DNA of 64,000 bases from Mumia flava. Its GTDB lineage: Bacteria; Actinomycetota; Actinomycetes; Propionibacteriales; Nocardioidaceae. Every line of letters starts with the position of its first letter. Within the stretch, counting starts at the first letter, position 1. The position numbers and the translations under genes were made by a program. The DNA lies in the NCBI RefSeq assembly GCF_002797495.1, contig NZ_PGEZ01000001.1, positions 310,001-374,000 on the forward strand, in the 5' to 3' direction. The notes beneath the pieces are model-generated. The model was given only the letters and a program-made list of their open reading frames with translations. It was not told the origin of the DNA and searched no databases. Shown here piece by piece: positions 1-8,646 of the stretch.

Positions 1-38
1 CGCGTCCGCGTCCGCTTCTTGCGCCCGAACAGGCCCAT
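1..38 (-). CDS. 5' end of an unknown gene leaving the window on the left
   Basis: Only the first twelve codons are present, reading MGLFGRKKRTRT. The ATG is at 36-38 on the minus strand and is preceded by an AGGAG Shine-Dalgarno sequence about nine bases upstream, so the start is credible. The basic N-terminus gives no family assignment. It is transcribed away from the sucB region. Confidence 0.5.
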   Translation of the reverse strand, partial: MGLFGRKKRTRT

Positions 39-207
39 CAGGTGCGCTCCTGTGCTCTCGTGGCAACCGGTTGGCCACCAGGGTAGGCACCCAGTGTGCC
101 GTACTGACGGGTAGCGACCCACATGTGCGTCGCAGGGATCGCAGTGACAAGATGATGACGGCCCCACGGCGAAGATCTCGCCGCCCGCTGCACGCCCGGA
201 GGCACCC

Positions 208-423
208 GTGATCCAGTCCGCTCGCCACGACGTCGTCGTGGCTCGCGGGTTCGGTGACGACGCCCCCGTCGGCCGGCTCGGGGCCCGCGCGCTCGACGAC
301 GTCGTCGGCGAGTCGGACGCAACCCGCGGCCAGGACCCGGGTGTCCGCCCGACGAAGCACCCCCTCGCCACCGCAGCGGCCTACCCCGCGGCGGCCGGTA
401 CACCACGTCACGCACACGCCTGA
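208..423 (+). CDS. Candidate 71-aa ORF upstream of sucB, unknown function
   Basis: A GTG start at 208 has a good Shine-Dalgarno (CGGAGG, six bases upstream). Third codon positions are mostly G or C, as in the real genes nearby, and the stop falls 20 bases before sucB. Against it, I recognise no domain, composition is biased, and other frames are also open here. It could be a small leader gene for sucB or chance. The rest of 39-443 shows no other convincing gene. Confidence 0.3.
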   Translation: MIQSARHDVVVARGFGDDAPVGRLGARALDDVVGESDATRGQDPGVRPTKHPLATAAAYPAAAGTPRHAHA

Positions 424-443
424 GATCAGACAGGGGTCCACCC

Positions 444-2333
444 ATGGCAACGCCCGTCACGCTTCCGGAGCTCGGTGAGAGCGTCACCGAAGGCACCGTC
501 ACCCGCTGGCTCAAGCAGGTCGGCGACACGATCGCCGTCGACGAGCCGCTGCTGGAGGTCTCGACCGACAAGGTCGACACCGAGATCCCGTCGCCGGTGG
601 CCGGAACGCTCCTGGAGATCAAGGCGGACGAGGACGAGACCGTCGAGGTCGGCGCCGTCCTCGCCGTCGTCGGGGACGAGGGCGAGTCCGCGGGAGACGA
701 CGCTCCGGAGCAGTCGTCGGACGAGAGCGCTCAGGACGGGCAGCCGTCCGACGACGACGGCCAGGAGCAGGTCCCGGACGACCAGACGCCCGCAGAGGCC
801 GCCGACGACGGCTCCGCCGCAGAGGCCGCGGACGCGTCGCCCGCAGAGGCGTCGGAGGAGGCGCCGGCCGACGACCAGAACGAGGCGGAGACGACGTCGT
901 CGGACGCCGGCTCGAGCGGGTCGGACGACGGCGGGTCCACCGGCGGCGAGACGTCGGAGGTCACCCTCCCCGAGCTCGGCGAGAGCGTCACCGAGGGCAC
1001 CGTGACCCGCTGGCTGAAGCAGGTCGGAGACTCGGTCGAGGTCGACGAGCCGCTGCTCGAGGTCTCGACCGACAAGGTCGACACCGAGATCCCCTCCCCC
1101 GTCGCCGGCACGCTCGTCGAGATCAAGGCCGACGAGGACGAGACCATCGAGGTCGGCGCCGTGCTCGCCCTGATCGGGAGCGGCGACGGCGGTGGGACCT
1201 CGGCACCCGAGCCCGAGCAGAAGTCGGAGCCCGAGCCCGAGCAGAAGTCGGAGCCGGAGCCCGAGCCCGAGCCGGAGCCCGAGCCGGCGCCCGAGCCGGA
1301 GCCCGAGCCCGAGCCCGAGCAGAAGTCCGAGCCGGAGCCGGAGCCCGCCCAGGCGACGTCCGAGCAGCCCACCACCGGGCCGAGCGCGGTCAAGCCGGAC
1401 GGACGTCAGTACGTGACCCCGATCGTTCGCAAGCTCGCCGACCAGCACGGCGTCTCGCTCGACGACGTGACCGGCACCGGCGTCGGTGGGCGCGTGCGCA
1501 AGCAGGACGTGCTCGATGCCGCCGAGGCGAAGAAGAAGGCGGCCGAGCCCGCGCCCGCGTCGGCTCCGGCTGCCGCTCCCGCCGCTGCCTCGTCGGGCCC
1601 CGACCTGTCCGGGCTCGTCGGCACGACGCAGAAGGCCAGCCGGATCCGTCAGCTCACCGCGACGAAGACCAAGGAGTCGCTGCAGATCGCGGCCCAGCTC
1701 ACCCAGGTCCACGAGGTCGACCTGACCCGGATCGCGCGGCTGCGTGACCGCTTCAAGGCCGGGTTCCTCGAGCGCGAGGGCGTCAAGCTGACGTACCTGC
1801 CGTTCATCGCGAAGGCGACCGTCGAGGCGCTGAAGGCGCACCCCAACATCAACGCCTCGTACGACGAGGACGCGAAGGAGATCACGTACCACCCGGACGT
1901 GAACCTCGGCGTCGCCGTCGACACCGAGCGCGGTCTGCTCTCGGTCGTCGTCCACGACGCCGGCGACCTGAGCCTGGCCGGTCTCGCGCAGCGGATCAAC
2001 GATCTCGCGAGCCGGGCGCGCAGCGGCGACATCAAGCCGAACGAGCTGTCGGGCGGGACGTTCACGATCACGAACATCGGCAGCTTCGGTGGCCTGTTCG
2101 ACACCCCGATCCTCGTGCAGCCGCAGGCGGCGATGCTCGCGACCGGTGCGGTCGTGAAGCGTCCGGTGGTCGTCACCGACGAGGTCGGCGGCGACACGCT
2201 CGCGATCCGCTCGATGGCGTACCTCCCGATGACCTACGACCACCGCCTGGTGGACGGCGCGGACGCCGGTCGGTTCCTCTCGACCGTGAAGAAGCGGCTC
2301 GAGGAGGGTGCGTTCGAGTCCGAGCTCGGCTGA
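444..2333 (+). CDS. sucB: 2-oxo acid dehydrogenase E2 component (dihydrolipoamide succinyl/acyltransferase), two lipoyl domains
   Basis: E2 core of a 2-oxo acid dehydrogenase complex: carries lipoate on a swinging arm and transfers the acyl group to CoA. The 629 residues contain lipoyl domain 1 (about 1-77), an acidic linker, lipoyl domain 2 (about 171-247), a Glu-Pro repeat linker, the E3-binding domain (about 321-355, [10 protein letters not shown]) and the catalytic acyltransferase domain (about 393-629) with the active-site [13 protein letters not shown] near 598. Each lipoyl domain has the lipoylated lysine in [12 protein letters not shown]. The two domains are almost identical, implying recent duplication or conversion. 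In Actinobacteria this type of E2 can serve both pyruvate and 2-oxoglutarate complexes, so the substrate is not settled by sequence. lipB and lipA, which make its cofactor, lie 3 kb downstream. ATG 444 follows AGGGG. Confidence 0.95.
   Translation: MATPVTLPELGESVTEGTVTRWLKQVGDTIAVDEPLLEVSTDKVDTEIPSPVAGTLLEIKADEDETVEVGAVLAVVGDEGESAGDDAPEQSSDESAQDGQPSDDDGQEQVPDDQTPAEAADDGSAAEAADASPAEASEEAPADDQNEAETTSSDAGSSGSDDGGSTGGETSEVTLPELGESVTEGTVTRWLKQVGDSVEVDEPLLEVSTDKVDTEIPSPVAGTLVEIKADEDETIEVGAVLALIGSGDGGGTSAPEPEQKSEPEPEQKSEPEPEPEPEPEPAPEPEPEPEPEQKSEPEPEPAQATSEQPTTGPSAVKPDGRQYVTPIVRKLADQHGVSLDDVTGTGVGGRVRKQDVLDAAEAKKKAAEPAPASAPAAAPAAASSGPDLSGLVGTTQKASRIRQLTATKTKESLQIAAQLTQVHEVDLTRIARLRDRFKAGFLEREGVKLTYLPFIAKATVEALKAHPNINASYDEDAKEITYHPDVNLGVAVDTERGLLSVVVHDAGDLSLAGLAQRINDLASRARSGDIKPNELSGGTFTITNIGSFGGLFDTPILVQPQAAMLATGAVVKRPVVVTDEVGGDTLAIRSMAYLPMTYDHRLVDGADAGRFLSTVKKRLEEGAFESELG
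1204..1350 (+). repeat. In-frame Glu-Pro coding repeat in the E2 linker
   Basis: Short tandem codon repeats (GAGCCC/GAGCCG, interrupted four times by CAGAAGTC) encode an EPEP...EQKSEPEP linker between the second lipoyl domain and the E3-binding domain. Such charged, proline-rich linkers keep the swinging arm extended. The near-perfect DNA repeat is likely to vary in length between strains. Confidence 0.8.
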
Positions 2334-2409
2334 TCCGAGGGCCGGCAGGCCGTACGGTCGGCTGTTCGGCGACACGACAGGACCTCGTGCCCCCAGGCAG
2401 GATGGGGGC

Positions 2410-3309
2410 ATGAGGTTCTGCATCGCCGGAGCGTCCGGATTCCTCGGACAGGCGCTCGCCGCGCGCCTGGAGTCCGACGGCCACACCGTCGTACGGCTCG
2501 TGCGACGCGCGGCCGAGGGACCCGGCGAGTCGCGCTGGGACCCGGCGAAGGGCGTCGTCGACCACGGCGTGATCGCCCGGTCGCACGTCGTCGTGAACCT
2601 CTCGGGCGCGCCGATCGCGCACTGGCCGTGGACCGAGGCGTACCGTCGCGAGCTGGTCGAGTCACGCCTGCGGAGCACCGAGACGCTCGCCCGCGCGGTC
2701 GCTCAGGCCCGCCGCCCGCCCGTCCTGCTGTCGTCGAGCGGGATCAACGCGTACGGGGACGACCGCGGCACCGCGGTGCTCGACGAGAGCAGCGACCGGG
2801 GCGCCGGCTTCCTCGCGGACCTCGTCCGACGGTGGGAGGAGACCACCGGGCTCGCCGATCGGGCGGGTGCCCGGGTCTGCCTGCTGCGGACCTCCCCCGT
2901 GCTCGACCGGTCCGGAGGGCTGCTCCGGCTGATGCTCATCCCGTTCCGGCTCGGCCTCGGCGCCAGGCTCGGGTCGGGCGAGCAGTACTTCCCGATGATC
3001 TCGCTGCGCGACTGGGTCGGTGCAGTCCAGCACCTCGCGACCACCGACGACGCGCGTGGCCCCTACAACCTGGTCGCGCCGACGCCGGCGACGAACGCCC
3101 AGTTCACCGCGGCTCTCGCCGCTGCGCTGCATCGTCCGGCCGTGCTCCGCGCCCCCTCCTTCGCCCTGCGGGCGGCGCTCGGCGGGCTGTCCGTCCAGGC
3201 CCTCGGCTCGTTGCGATCGGTCCCCGACCGCCTGCAGGCGTCGGGCTACACGTTCGCCGACACCGACGTCGACGCGGTGATCGCCTCGGCGTTGGCGGAC
3301 CCTGCGTGA
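2410..3309 (+). CDS. TIGR01777-family SDR epimerase-like protein
   Basis: A 299-residue Rossmann protein of the NAD(P)-dependent epimerase-like family TIGR01777 (YfcH/SDR39U type); the biochemical role of this family is not established. The N-terminus has the nucleotide-binding GASGFLGQALA (residues 7-17), followed by the family's VNLSGAPIA and SSSGINAYGD blocks. The ORF is open upstream into sucB's end, but the ATG at 2410 places the dinucleotide-binding strand right at the N-terminus (MRFCIAGASG) and follows a GGATGGGGGC Shine-Dalgarno. It lies 76 bp after sucB on the same strand and converges with the secreted-protein genes to its right. Confidence 0.85.
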   Translation: MRFCIAGASGFLGQALAARLESDGHTVVRLVRRAAEGPGESRWDPAKGVVDHGVIARSHVVVNLSGAPIAHWPWTEAYRRELVESRLRSTETLARAVAQARRPPVLLSSSGINAYGDDRGTAVLDESSDRGAGFLADLVRRWEETTGLADRAGARVCLLRTSPVLDRSGGLLRLMLIPFRLGLGARLGSGEQYFPMISLRDWVGAVQHLATTDDARGPYNLVAPTPATNAQFTAALAAALHRPAVLRAPSFALRAALGGLSVQALGSLRSVPDRLQASGYTFADTDVDAVIASALADPA

Positions 3310-3312
3310 GGC

Positions 3313-4272
3313 TCAGTCGATCCGGGTGACCAGGGACTGCGCCTCGTCGACCACCAGCGCCGCGGTCGCGGGCGGGCCGTCGAGCGTGGGCGGTGCACCC
3401 GGAATCTCTCCCTCGACCGGAACTCCGTTCACCTCGAACCGCAGGTCGTAGACCGTAGTGATCCTCACCGGGTACGCGCGCTTGCCGTCGACGTTCGCGG
3501 ACCCGCGGACCGACGCACGGTGATAGGTGTAGGTGCAGTCGGACTCCGCCTGTGCGCGACTCGTGGTCCACGGGCAGCTCATGCCGCCCGAGCCGTCACC
3601 GGGATCGACGGACATCGACTGGAACGTCGCGATCGCCACGAGGCCGAACGCCGACGACCCGGTGACCTCCTCCGGCACCCCGTCGAGCCAGTACCAGGTG
3701 TCGAGGTTGACCAGGCTGCGGGTCTGCGGGCTCGTCTTGATCTCGGGGTTGCCGAGGTCGATGTTGCCGATCGCCTCCTGCGCCTGCTCGGCCAGCGACG
3801 GGGGCTGCGGCTCGGCGTCATCGCTCCAGTACGAAGGTCCCGCCTCCCAGGAGAACCCGTTGAAGCACACCTGGGCCAACGCCTTCGAGTCCTCCTCGGG
3901 CTTCTCGCCCTCGGGCAACGCGATCGGGGGAAGGATCTCCCCGGTGAAGCACGGCTGGGTCCCGACGCAGTAGAGCGCCGTGGGGTTCCAGTTCTCCCAG
4001 CCGGTCAGGTCCGCGCTGTCCAGGTCGCAGGTCGGCTCGGACGGTCCGCCGCCGTCACCGCCGCCGTTGTCGCCACCGCCGTCGTTGCCGCCGCCCCCGC
4101 CTCCGCCGGGCACCACGCAGGTGTAGCTGAAGCCGTTCCACTGCGCCTGCGCGGGGGGTTCGCAGGTCGGTTCGGCGCCGGACGCCGAGGTCGCCGTTGC
4201 CAGCGTCAGCCCGACGGTCGAGGCGAGCGCGAGCAGCGCGCCCGCGAGCACGGCAGCGAGTCGATTCAGCAT
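3313..4272 (-). CDS. Secreted protein with Gly/Asn-rich linker, unknown function
   Basis: I do not recognise a family. The 319-residue product has a clear Sec signal peptide (basic MLNR start, hydrophobic stretch to about residue 28, small residues before EPTC). A Cys-containing segment follows (CEPPAQAQWNGFSYTC), then a pure Gly/Asn/Asp linker, then a larger domain with paired cysteines. The motif Trp-Asn-Gly-Phe recurs later as CFNGFSWE, so a short Cys module may be repeated. The ATG at 4272 has a strong AGGAGG. Its start overlaps the stop of the upstream lipoprotein gene by 7 bp, so the two are translationally coupled. Confidence 0.75.
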   Translation of the reverse strand: MLNRLAAVLAGALLALASTVGLTLATATSASGAEPTCEPPAQAQWNGFSYTCVVPGGGGGGGNDGGGDNGGGDGGGPSEPTCDLDSADLTGWENWNPTALYCVGTQPCFTGEILPPIALPEGEKPEEDSKALAQVCFNGFSWEAGPSYWSDDAEPQPPSLAEQAQEAIGNIDLGNPEIKTSPQTRSLVNLDTWYWLDGVPEEVTGSSAFGLVAIATFQSMSVDPGDGSGGMSCPWTTSRAQAESDCTYTYHRASVRGSANVDGKRAYPVRITTVYDLRFEVNGVPVEGEIPGAPPTLDGPPATAALVVDEAQSLVTRID

Positions 4273-4820
4273 GACCCCTCCTGGGTCTCCGGCGTGGCGA
4301 CCAGCCACGTGTCGTCTCCACGCTCCAGCGTGACCTTCAGGGGCGTCCGCATGCCGCCGGTCGCGGCGCCCCTCACCTCGGTGTCGCCGGCGTCGACGAT
4401 GAACGAGCGAGCCGTGTCCATGCACCCCGTGACCACGGCCTCGTCCCCGTCGATCGTCACCGACTCGGGCTCGAACGTCGCCTCACCGATCCGCCACTTC
4501 CCCGCGTCCTCGGTGATCGCCTGCTCGTCCGGCACGATCGCGGCGTACAGCTCGTCGGTGACCGTGCCCTCCAGCGACTCCTCGATCGGCTGGTCGCCGC
4601 GGTCGAAGACCGCCGCGCGGTACGCGTCGACGGCGTCGATCGCCTCGCGCTCCTCGGGGGTGTAGCCGTCCGCGTCGGTGCTCGCGGCCGCCGACGGGCT
4701 CTCGGCGCTCGAGGACGCGTCGATGTCCACCTCGTCGTCGCCGCCGCACGCGCCGAGGAACAGCACGAGCGCGGTCGTCAGCGCCACGCCGGCGGCGCGC
4801 GCACGCGTACGTGGAGTCAT
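4266..4820 (-). CDS. Predicted lipoprotein, unknown function
   Basis: A 184-residue protein with a lipoprotein signal: basic N-terminus, hydrophobic core and lipobox LFLGAC at about residues 20-25, followed by a GGDDE-rich low-complexity stretch. The rest (YTPEEREAIDAVDAYRAAVFD onward) resembles small exported proteins of NTF2-like shape with an N-terminal helix, but I cannot name a family. The start is set at ATG 4820 because the signal peptide begins there; the reading frame is open further upstream. It is the first gene of a coupled pair with the secreted protein downstream. Confidence 0.75.
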   Translation of the reverse strand: MTPRTRARAAGVALTTALVLFLGACGGDDEVDIDASSSAESPSAAASTDADGYTPEEREAIDAVDAYRAAVFDRGDQPIEESLEGTVTDELYAAIVPDEQAITEDAGKWRIGEATFEPESVTIDGDEAVVTGCMDTARSFIVDAGDTEVRGAATGGMRTPLKVTLERGDDTWLVATPETQEGSC

Positions 4821-4919
4821 GAGGGTGGGGGCTTCCCTTCGGTCGTCCGTCGGTCCCGGATCCGGGCGGACCGCGATCACCTTATCGAATGCGGATGTCA
4901 GGAGGGACACGGCGCGATC

Positions 4920-5357
4920 TCATCCGGCCAACCTCTCGATCGCGGCGATCCGCCAGCCCCGTGCCGTGCGACGGAGCGCGACGCGCCGCTCGGTCGGCGC
5001 GTCGGCCGGCAGGGTGGTCCACCGACCGCCCGGTGAGCGCACGCGGACCGGTGCAAGGCGGTCGACCACACGGAGGACGGTCGTCCGGTCGCCCCGACGC
5101 TCCACGACCACGGACCGCACCTCGAGCCGCACCTGGTCGAGCTCGAGGTCGCGGTCGCGGTAGCGCCGCAGGAGTCGCGCGTCGGCCCTCCGCTCGGTCG
5201 ACCCCGCGACGTACACGCGGTCCAGCAGGGACGCGTCGGCCTGGACGAACGCGCGGCCCCGGGCGGCGTCGAGCTCCGCGAGCCGCTCGGGCCACGGAGC
5301 GGCGTCGGCCGTCTGGAGGATCCCGAGCACGGCGAGCAGCCAGGCGATCAGCGTCAT
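4920..5357 (-). CDS. Small exported or membrane-anchored protein, unknown function
   Basis: A 145-residue protein beginning with a hydrophobic segment (MTLIAWLLAVLGIL) that may be a signal peptide or anchor, followed by a charged alpha/beta domain with many Arg and Val residues. The layout (short helix, LDRVYVAGS, then VRSVVVERRGDRTTVLRVVDR) suggests an NTF2-like fold similar to its left neighbour, but this is only an impression. It is divergent from lipB (97 bp between starts) and in the same orientation as the lipoprotein and secreted gene to the left. Confidence 0.65.
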   Translation of the reverse strand: MTLIAWLLAVLGILQTADAAPWPERLAELDAARGRAFVQADASLLDRVYVAGSTERRADARLLRRYRDRDLELDQVRLEVRSVVVERRGDRTTVLRVVDRLAPVRVRSPGGRWTTLPADAPTERRVALRRTARGWRIAAIERLAG

Positions 5358-5454
5358 GGCGCACCACTGTGGCAGGACGGGCCGACGTCACGCGTTCGTC
5401 GTCCACAGGCACGATCACGACGGGGGATCACGATCACGGGGATACGCTGGCCGG

Positions 5455-6174
5455 GTGAGCCCTCTCGAGATCCGACGACTCGGCCTCGGCGACGACCAGC
5501 TCGACTTCGCGTCCGTCTGGCAGCACCAGCGGGACCTGCACGCGCAGCGCTGCGCCGAGGAGATCGGCGACGTCGCGCTGATGCTGGAGCACACGCCGGT
5601 CTTCACCGCCGGCACCCGTACGGAGCCGCACGAGCGTCCGAGCGACGGCAGCCCGGTGATCGACATCGACCGCGGCGGCAAGATCACCTTCCACGGACCG
5701 GGGCAGCTGGTCGCGTACCCGATCGTCGCCCTCCCCGCCCACGTGCTCGTGGTGGACTACGTACGGCGGGTCGAGGAGGCGATGATCCGCACCGTCACCG
5801 ACCTCGGCGTCGCGTGCGGCCGGGTGCCGGGACGGTCCGGGGTGTGGCTGCCCGCGGACGACCGCGGCCCGGATCGCAAGGTCGCGGCGATCGGCATCCG
5901 CGTGGCACGCGGCGTGACGATGCACGGACTGGCGATCAACGGCGACGTCGACCTCGCGTGGTACGGCCGGATCGTGCCGTGCGGGATCGCCGACGCCGGC
6001 GTGACGTCGCTGGCGCGTGAGCTCGGGCGCCCCGTGCCGTCGACCGAGATCGCCGACGTCCTCGAGCCGCACCTGGTCGAGCTGCTGGACTGGCAGCCGT
6101 ACCGCCCCTCGGAGGACCTGAGCGTCGTGCCGGACGACGGCGTCCGCTACGGCCTCGCCGGTCACCTGGCGTGA
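5455..6174 (+). CDS. lipB: Octanoyl-[ACP]:protein N-octanoyltransferase
   Basis: LipB moves octanoate from acyl carrier protein to the lipoyl lysine of E2 and GcvH proteins, the first step of lipoate assembly. The 239-residue product shows the family blocks GGKITFHGPGQLVAYPI, DRKVAAIGIRV with catalytic Lys142, and PCGI with catalytic Cys176. The GTG at 5455 is preferred because the family begins a few residues before the first strand (here IRRLGLGDDQLDF) and the upstream frame is Arg/His-rich filler. It is followed by lipA with 60 bp between them and sits 3 kb from the E2 substrate gene sucB. Confidence 0.93.
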   Translation: MSPLEIRRLGLGDDQLDFASVWQHQRDLHAQRCAEEIGDVALMLEHTPVFTAGTRTEPHERPSDGSPVIDIDRGGKITFHGPGQLVAYPIVALPAHVLVVDYVRRVEEAMIRTVTDLGVACGRVPGRSGVWLPADDRGPDRKVAAIGIRVARGVTMHGLAINGDVDLAWYGRIVPCGIADAGVTSLARELGRPVPSTEIADVLEPHLVELLDWQPYRPSEDLSVVPDDGVRYGLAGHLA

Positions 6175-6234
6175 CGACGCCGACGGCCCGCGGCGCGCGT
6201 TGCCCGGCTGTGGCCACGGCGTAGGGTGGGCGTC

Positions 6235-7185
6235 GTGACCATCGCACCAGAAGGACGCAAGATGCTCCGGCTGGAGGTCCGCAACGCCGAGACCCCCATC
6301 GAGAAGAAGCCCGCGTGGATCAAGACCAGGGTCCGCAACGGTCCGGAGTACACCGAGCTGAAGAACCTCGTCAAGAGCGAGGGCCTGCACACGGTGTGTC
6401 AGGAGGCCGGCTGTCCCAACATCTTCGAGTGCTGGGAAGACCGTGAGGCGACGTTCCTGATCGGCGGTGAGCAGTGCACGCGGCGCTGCGACTTCTGCCA
6501 GATCGACACCGGCAAGCCCGCGCCGCTCGACCGCGACGAGCCCCGCCGCGTCGCCGAGTCCGTCCGCACGATGGGTCTGCGCTACGCGACGATCACCGGT
6601 GTGGCGCGCGACGACCTGCCGGACGGCGGCGCCTGGCTGTACGCCGAGACCGTGCGCAAGATCCACGAGCTCAACCCCGAGACGGGTGTCGAGAACCTCA
6701 TCCCCGACTTCAACGCGAAGCCGGACCTGCTCGCCGAGGTGTTCGAGTCCCGCCCGGAGGTCCTCGCGCACAACGTCGAGACCGTCCCGCGGATCTTCAA
6801 GCGCATCCGCCCGGCGTTCACGTACGACCGGTCGCTGTCGGTGCTCACCGCGGCCCGCGACTTCGGGCTGGTGACGAAGTCGAATCTCATCCTCGGGATG
6901 GGCGAGACGCCGCAGGAGGTCAGCCAGGCGCTGCGCGACCTGCACGACGCCGGGTGCGAGCTGATCACGATCACCCAGTACCTCCGCCCCAGCCCGCGCC
7001 ACCACCCGGTCGAGCGGTGGGTCAAGCCCGAGGAGTTCGTCGACTTCGCCGCCGAGGCCGAGCAGATCGGTTTCTCCGGCGTGATGTCGGGCCCGCTGGT
7101 CCGCTCGTCGTACCGCGCCGGTCGGCTGTACGCCCAGGCGCAGGAGGCACGCTCCGCCGCATCGACGTCGAGGGCGACGGCGTAG
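6235..7185 (+). CDS. lipA: Lipoyl synthase, radical SAM
   Basis: Inserts two sulfur atoms into octanoyl-lysine to make lipoate. The 316-residue product carries both iron-sulfur motifs: the auxiliary cluster cysteines 55, 60 and 66 ([12 protein letters not shown]) and the radical SAM cysteines 81, 85 and 88 (CTRRCDFC), plus the C-terminal RSSYRA serine motif that ligates the auxiliary cluster. The GTG at 6235 ([17 protein letters not shown]) lines up with the remembered start of mycobacterial LipA. An ATG at 6262 has a better Shine-Dalgarno (AGAAGGA) and would give 307 residues; a GTG at 6226 is also possible. Part of a lipB-lipA-DUF4191 cluster. Confidence 0.95.
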   Translation: MTIAPEGRKMLRLEVRNAETPIEKKPAWIKTRVRNGPEYTELKNLVKSEGLHTVCQEAGCPNIFECWEDREATFLIGGEQCTRRCDFCQIDTGKPAPLDRDEPRRVAESVRTMGLRYATITGVARDDLPDGGAWLYAETVRKIHELNPETGVENLIPDFNAKPDLLAEVFESRPEVLAHNVETVPRIFKRIRPAFTYDRSLSVLTAARDFGLVTKSNLILGMGETPQEVSQALRDLHDAGCELITITQYLRPSPRHHPVERWVKPEEFVDFAAEAEQIGFSGVMSGPLVRSSYRAGRLYAQAQEARSAASTSRATA

Positions 7186-7194
7186 TCTGGACCC

Positions 7195-7911
7195 ATGTCC
7201 ACTCCCGAGGCTCCACCGCAGGGCCGGATCGCCCAGATCCGTCAGGCCTACACGATCACCAAGCGCACCGACCGCACGATCGGGCTCCGCCTGCTCGCGT
7301 GGTTCCTGCTGGTGGGTGGGATCGTCTTCGGGATCGGGTGGGTCGTCGGGGGCGGCAACAGCCTCCTCGGCATCATCCTGGTCAGCATCCTGTCCGTGCT
7401 CAGCGGTGTCCTCGCAGCGCTGATCGTCTTCGGCCGGCGCGCCGAGCGTGCCGCGTACTCCCAGGTGGAGGGCCAGGTCGGCGCCGCCGCAGGCGCCCTG
7501 AACATGCTGAAGCGCGGGTGGAAGGTCTCCCCCGCGGTCGGCTTCACCAAGAGCCAGGACGTGGTGCACCGCGTCGTCGGACCCCCGGGGATCGTGCTGG
7601 TCGGCGAGGGCAACCCGGCCCGGGTCCGCAACCTGCTCAACACCGAGCTGAAGAAGACCGCCCGGATCGTCGGCGAGGACGTCCCGGTCTCGACCGTCGT
7701 GGTGGGCAACGACAAGGACGCCGGCCAGGTCCCGCTGCCGAAGCTGGTCGCGAAGCTGCGCAAGATGCCGCGTGCCCTCAAGCCGGCGCAGATGACGCCG
7801 GTCCTGAACAAGCTCAAGGCGCTCGACGCCATGCGGCCGCAGATGCCGCTCCCGCGCGGCCCCGTACCGACGAGCGCCAAGGGCGCCCGCCGGATGATGC
7901 AGGGCCGCTGA
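7195..7911 (+). CDS. DUF4191 integral membrane protein
   Basis: A 238-residue protein with two adjacent transmembrane segments (about 30-52 and 55-80) near the N-terminus and a long basic cytoplasmic tail. It matches the actinobacterial DUF4191 family, which is regularly found directly after lipA and before an RDD protein and glnA; no biochemical function is known to me. It begins 9 bp after the lipA stop, so the two are probably co-transcribed. Confidence 0.85.
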   Translation: MSTPEAPPQGRIAQIRQAYTITKRTDRTIGLRLLAWFLLVGGIVFGIGWVVGGGNSLLGIILVSILSVLSGVLAALIVFGRRAERAAYSQVEGQVGAAAGALNMLKRGWKVSPAVGFTKSQDVVHRVVGPPGIVLVGEGNPARVRNLLNTELKKTARIVGEDVPVSTVVVGNDKDAGQVPLPKLVAKLRKMPRALKPAQMTPVLNKLKALDAMRPQMPLPRGPVPTSAKGARRMMQGR

Positions 7912-7927
7912 CCGCTCCGCACGACCG

Positions 7928-8037
7928 GCGAGTCATCCGCGGCGTGGTCGCGAGTCAGGCGTGGCGCCCTCGCGAGTCATCTGCGGCGTGGTCGCGAGTC
8001 ATCCGTGGCGCCCTCGAGAGTCACGCACGGCGCATCG
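7928..8037. repeat. Five tandem 22-bp repeats between convergent genes, covering a stop codon
   Basis: Five consecutive 22-bp units start at 7928, 7950, 7972, 7994 and 8016, each beginning GCGAGTCA or a near variant (the last is GAGAGTCA). Units 1 and 3 end GGCGTGGTC and units 2 and 4 end GGCGCCCTC, so a 44-bp higher-order unit is also visible. The fifth unit lies inside the 3' end of the RDD gene and includes its stop codon, suggesting the array grew from that end. Confidence 0.9.
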
Positions 8038-8416
8038 GCGTGATGACCGAGCCCGCGGCGATGTCGTGGAAGCCGCGGCCCTCGGAGTTCTGCAGGATCG
8101 CCGGGAGCACGAGGCACAGCAGGGCTGTCCTCAGGAACGCCATCACGCCGACCGGCCCGCCGTGCGGGCCGATCACGTGGATCCCGACGATCCGCTTGCC
8201 GATCGAGTAGCCCAGCGTCGCGTCGAGGATCGCCACCTCGACGAAGAACGCGAACAGGACCCACCACGAGCTCGCGGCCTCGGGACCGGCCAGCGGTGTC
8301 CCCGTGGCCAGCGCCACGGTCAGGCTGGCGACGATCCAGTCGATCAGCAGCGCCAGGAGGCGGCGCCCGAAGCCTGCGATCTCGGGCATGGTGGAGGGTT
8401 CGGAGGTGCCGGACAC
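8021..8416 (-). CDS. RDD family membrane protein
   Basis: An RDD-domain protein: FGRRLLALLIDWIVASL at the start holds the Arg and Asp residues that name the family, followed by a second transmembrane region and the conserved GYSIGKRIVGIHV. About three membrane segments are predicted in 131 residues. Function in this context is unknown; the family includes putative transporters. The start is uncertain. GTG 8416 is chosen since the longer ORF would run through the glnA regulatory region; an ATG at 8389 is the alternative. Divergent from glnA. Confidence 0.8.
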   Translation of the reverse strand: MSGTSEPSTMPEIAGFGRRLLALLIDWIVASLTVALATGTPLAGPEAASSWWVLFAFFVEVAILDATLGYSIGKRIVGIHVIGPHGGPVGVMAFLRTALLCLVLPAILQNSEGRGFHDIAAGSVITPMRRA

Positions 8417-8509
8417 GTCCGTCAGCGTACCTGCCGCCCGGGCTGCCCCCGGCGTACGGTTCGAGCCCGTGAGGCTCTTCTCACCCTGGTCAGACGACCT
8501 GCGAACTTC

Positions 8510-8547
8510 GTAACATGGGCGAAACACTTGGGTCACTGACGGGAAAC
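8510..8547 (+). promoter_or_regulatory. GlnR double binding site upstream of glnA
   Basis: GTAAC-N6-GAAAC-N6-GTCAC-N6-GAAAC, with elements at 8510, 8521, 8532 and 8543. This matches the actinobacterial GlnR a-site/b-site consensus with exact 11-bp phasing. It lies 100 bp before the glnA start and 94 bp before the RDD start, so nitrogen control of glnA is expected and of the RDD gene possible. Confidence 0.88.
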
Positions 8548-8646
8548 TACGCCTGCCTACGTTCGATCACGACACAGCGACGTGACTCCAGTTCGTCCCC
8601 GTACAAGACGGCCGCGACAGCCTGAGCGCCCGGCCGAGGAGGCTTT

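Noticed and set aside
426-2678. 750-aa minus-strand ORF opposite sucB
   Set aside because: Leu/Gly/Arg-rich repeats that mirror the sucB Glu-Pro linker; no domain. Antisense frames stay open because of the high GC content. Same reasoning for the long antisense frames at 5434-7569, 8653-10209, 51565-54144 and 59434-62064.
3475-3490. GGGTAC words inside coding regions as stress promoters (e.g. 3475, 14473)
   Set aside because: No correctly spaced and oriented -35 element before a gene start; such hexamers are expected by chance at this GC content.
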